Shown: positions 63,522 to 64,000 of the stretch, in pieces
Position numbering within the stretch: position 1 is the stretch's first letter
Layout of the letters: every line of letters starts with the position of its first letter
Assembly (NCBI RefSeq): GCF_900187125.1
Contig: NZ_LT906468.1
Span: forward strand, 186,001-250,000
Reading direction: 5' to 3'
DNA from: Sphingobacterium mizutaii
GTDB taxonomy: Bacteria; Bacteroidota; Bacteroidia; Sphingobacteriales; Sphingobacteriaceae
Length of the DNA: 64,000 bases
Notes under the pieces: model-generated
Database searches by the model: none
What the model was told of the DNA's origin: nothing
Seen by the model: the letters and a program-made list of their open reading frames with translations, nothing else
Program-made: the position numbers and the translations under genes

Positions 63522-63683
63522 TTACCATGGCCTTTTAAGGAAGATATATAACATACTAAACATGAAAAGTACCGTTAATAAGATATAGGAATAGAAAAAA
63601 TATCTCATTCTCCTATCTTCATGGTCTATTTCATATCCTGCCTCCCACAGGTATTCCTTAAGTCTGCGTATAAAATCTCTCAT
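63522..63683 (-). CDS. Small single-helix membrane protein
   Basis: The 53-codon frame begins MRDFIRRLKEYLWEAGYEID, then basic RRMRYFF and a hydrophobic helix (SYILLTVLFMFSMLYIFL) with a KRPW end. Charge distribution fits a membrane protein with its N-terminus in the cytoplasm. No family is recognised. The coherent layout supports real coding, but it is short. Confidence 0.4.
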   Translation of the reverse strand: MRDFIRRLKEYLWEAGYEIDHEDRRMRYFFYSYILLTVLFMFSMLYIFLKRPW

Positions 63684-63968
63684 ATTTCATTTTTCCTACT
63701 ATTTTTTAAATCTAAAAAGATTTTGTCCATTGGTCATTGTTCTACTTGGCGCAACATTTATATAAATATATAAATAACACGCTGATCTCGAAATATTTAA
63801 CGGGAATATGTGCTTTTTAAAGGGAATATGTGAAATAGAGGATATCGTCATTTAAAAATGCATTTACACCTAACTTTTCCATACCGTGTATGTTTAAGGT
63901 TAGTCGCCCTAATCATAGGACGCTAAGATTAGCAGTTGGCTAATATCAAATTAATTTATAATAAATCC

Positions 63969-64000
63969 ATGGACACAAATAAGATACAGGAAAATATCGC
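63969..64000 (+). CDS. Start of an unidentified gene cut by the window end
   Basis: An ATG at 63969 opens a frame (MDTNKIQENI...) that runs off the window. Too little is visible to name it; the AT-rich stretch upstream (63684-63968) holds no other gene and may contain its promoter. Confidence 0.35.
   Translation, partial: MDTNKIQENI

Noticed and set aside
1..64000. CRISPR array
   Set aside because: No regularly spaced short repeats were seen anywhere; the repeats present are long gene duplications or protein-level repeats (NHL, YD).

Overview
The window looks like a chromosomal stretch of a Bacteroidota species, most likely Sphingobacteriaceae (Sphingobacterium/Pedobacter-like). This rests on the rsfS-ftsH-LUD gene order, the AT-rich intergenic DNA with little Shine-Dalgarno signal, and the style of the RHS, lipoprotein and DUF3891 genes. 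The assignment is inferred from gene content; no search was run.

Layout. (1) 1-4.1 kb is core genome: rsfS (cut by the window edge), ftsH, a LUD-domain gene, a rhomboid protease and a VOC protein. (2) At about 4.7 kb a YifB/ComM-family gene is cut and joined to a beheaded HTH gene. A tRNA 3'-end remnant lies at 5.3 kb. This looks like the left edge of a large accessory region reaching about 61.3 kb. (3) 5.7-13.8 kb, leftward: a secreted RHS module made of an SpvB/TcB-like companion, an RHS protein with NHL repeats and a metallopeptidase-like tip, and a lipoprotein as probable immunity. (4) 14.2-32.4 kb is a type II secretion/type IV pilus-like system split into two divergent clusters. The leftward cluster holds F, two minor pseudopilins, a GspK-position protein, a MORN protein, a C/P-like protein and a lipoprotein. 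The rightward cluster holds major pseudopilin, prepilin peptidase, E, D, L-like and M-like. Between and beside them sit four intact and two decayed paralogues of a secreted family sharing a C-terminal WPDYVF module, plus IS110, HTH and other wreckage and an orphan Imm40-like gene.

(5) 33.6-48.8 kb, rightward: a second RHS array. It has a complete companion + RHS(JAB-like tip) + immunity set, then a C5-methyltransferase fragment fused to a duplicated 3.8-kb block (companion 3' end + RHS core) with a different tip (type-50-like) and immunity. Two orphan tip/immunity cassettes follow (JAB-like and type-10-like). (6) 49.2-61.3 kb is a defence-type island: a serine resolvase with a nonsense codon, an N6-methylase gene coupled to an unknown gene, a DUF3800 gene, a broken GIY-YIG gene, a HAD-phosphatase/membrane fusion, and a LlaI/LlaJI-like restriction system (double adenine methylase + McrB-like + McrC-like). 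(7) 61.5-64 kb holds a DUF3891 gene, small ORFs and a broken response regulator.

Working idea (inference): the RHS proteins and WPDYVF proteins all carry Sec-type signal peptides and surround a pseudopilus machine, so they may be its cargo. Each RHS companion/toxin pair resembles the two-piece TcB/TcC cocoon of Tc toxins. The orphan tips and the identical duplicated core indicate toxin-tip replacement by recombination.
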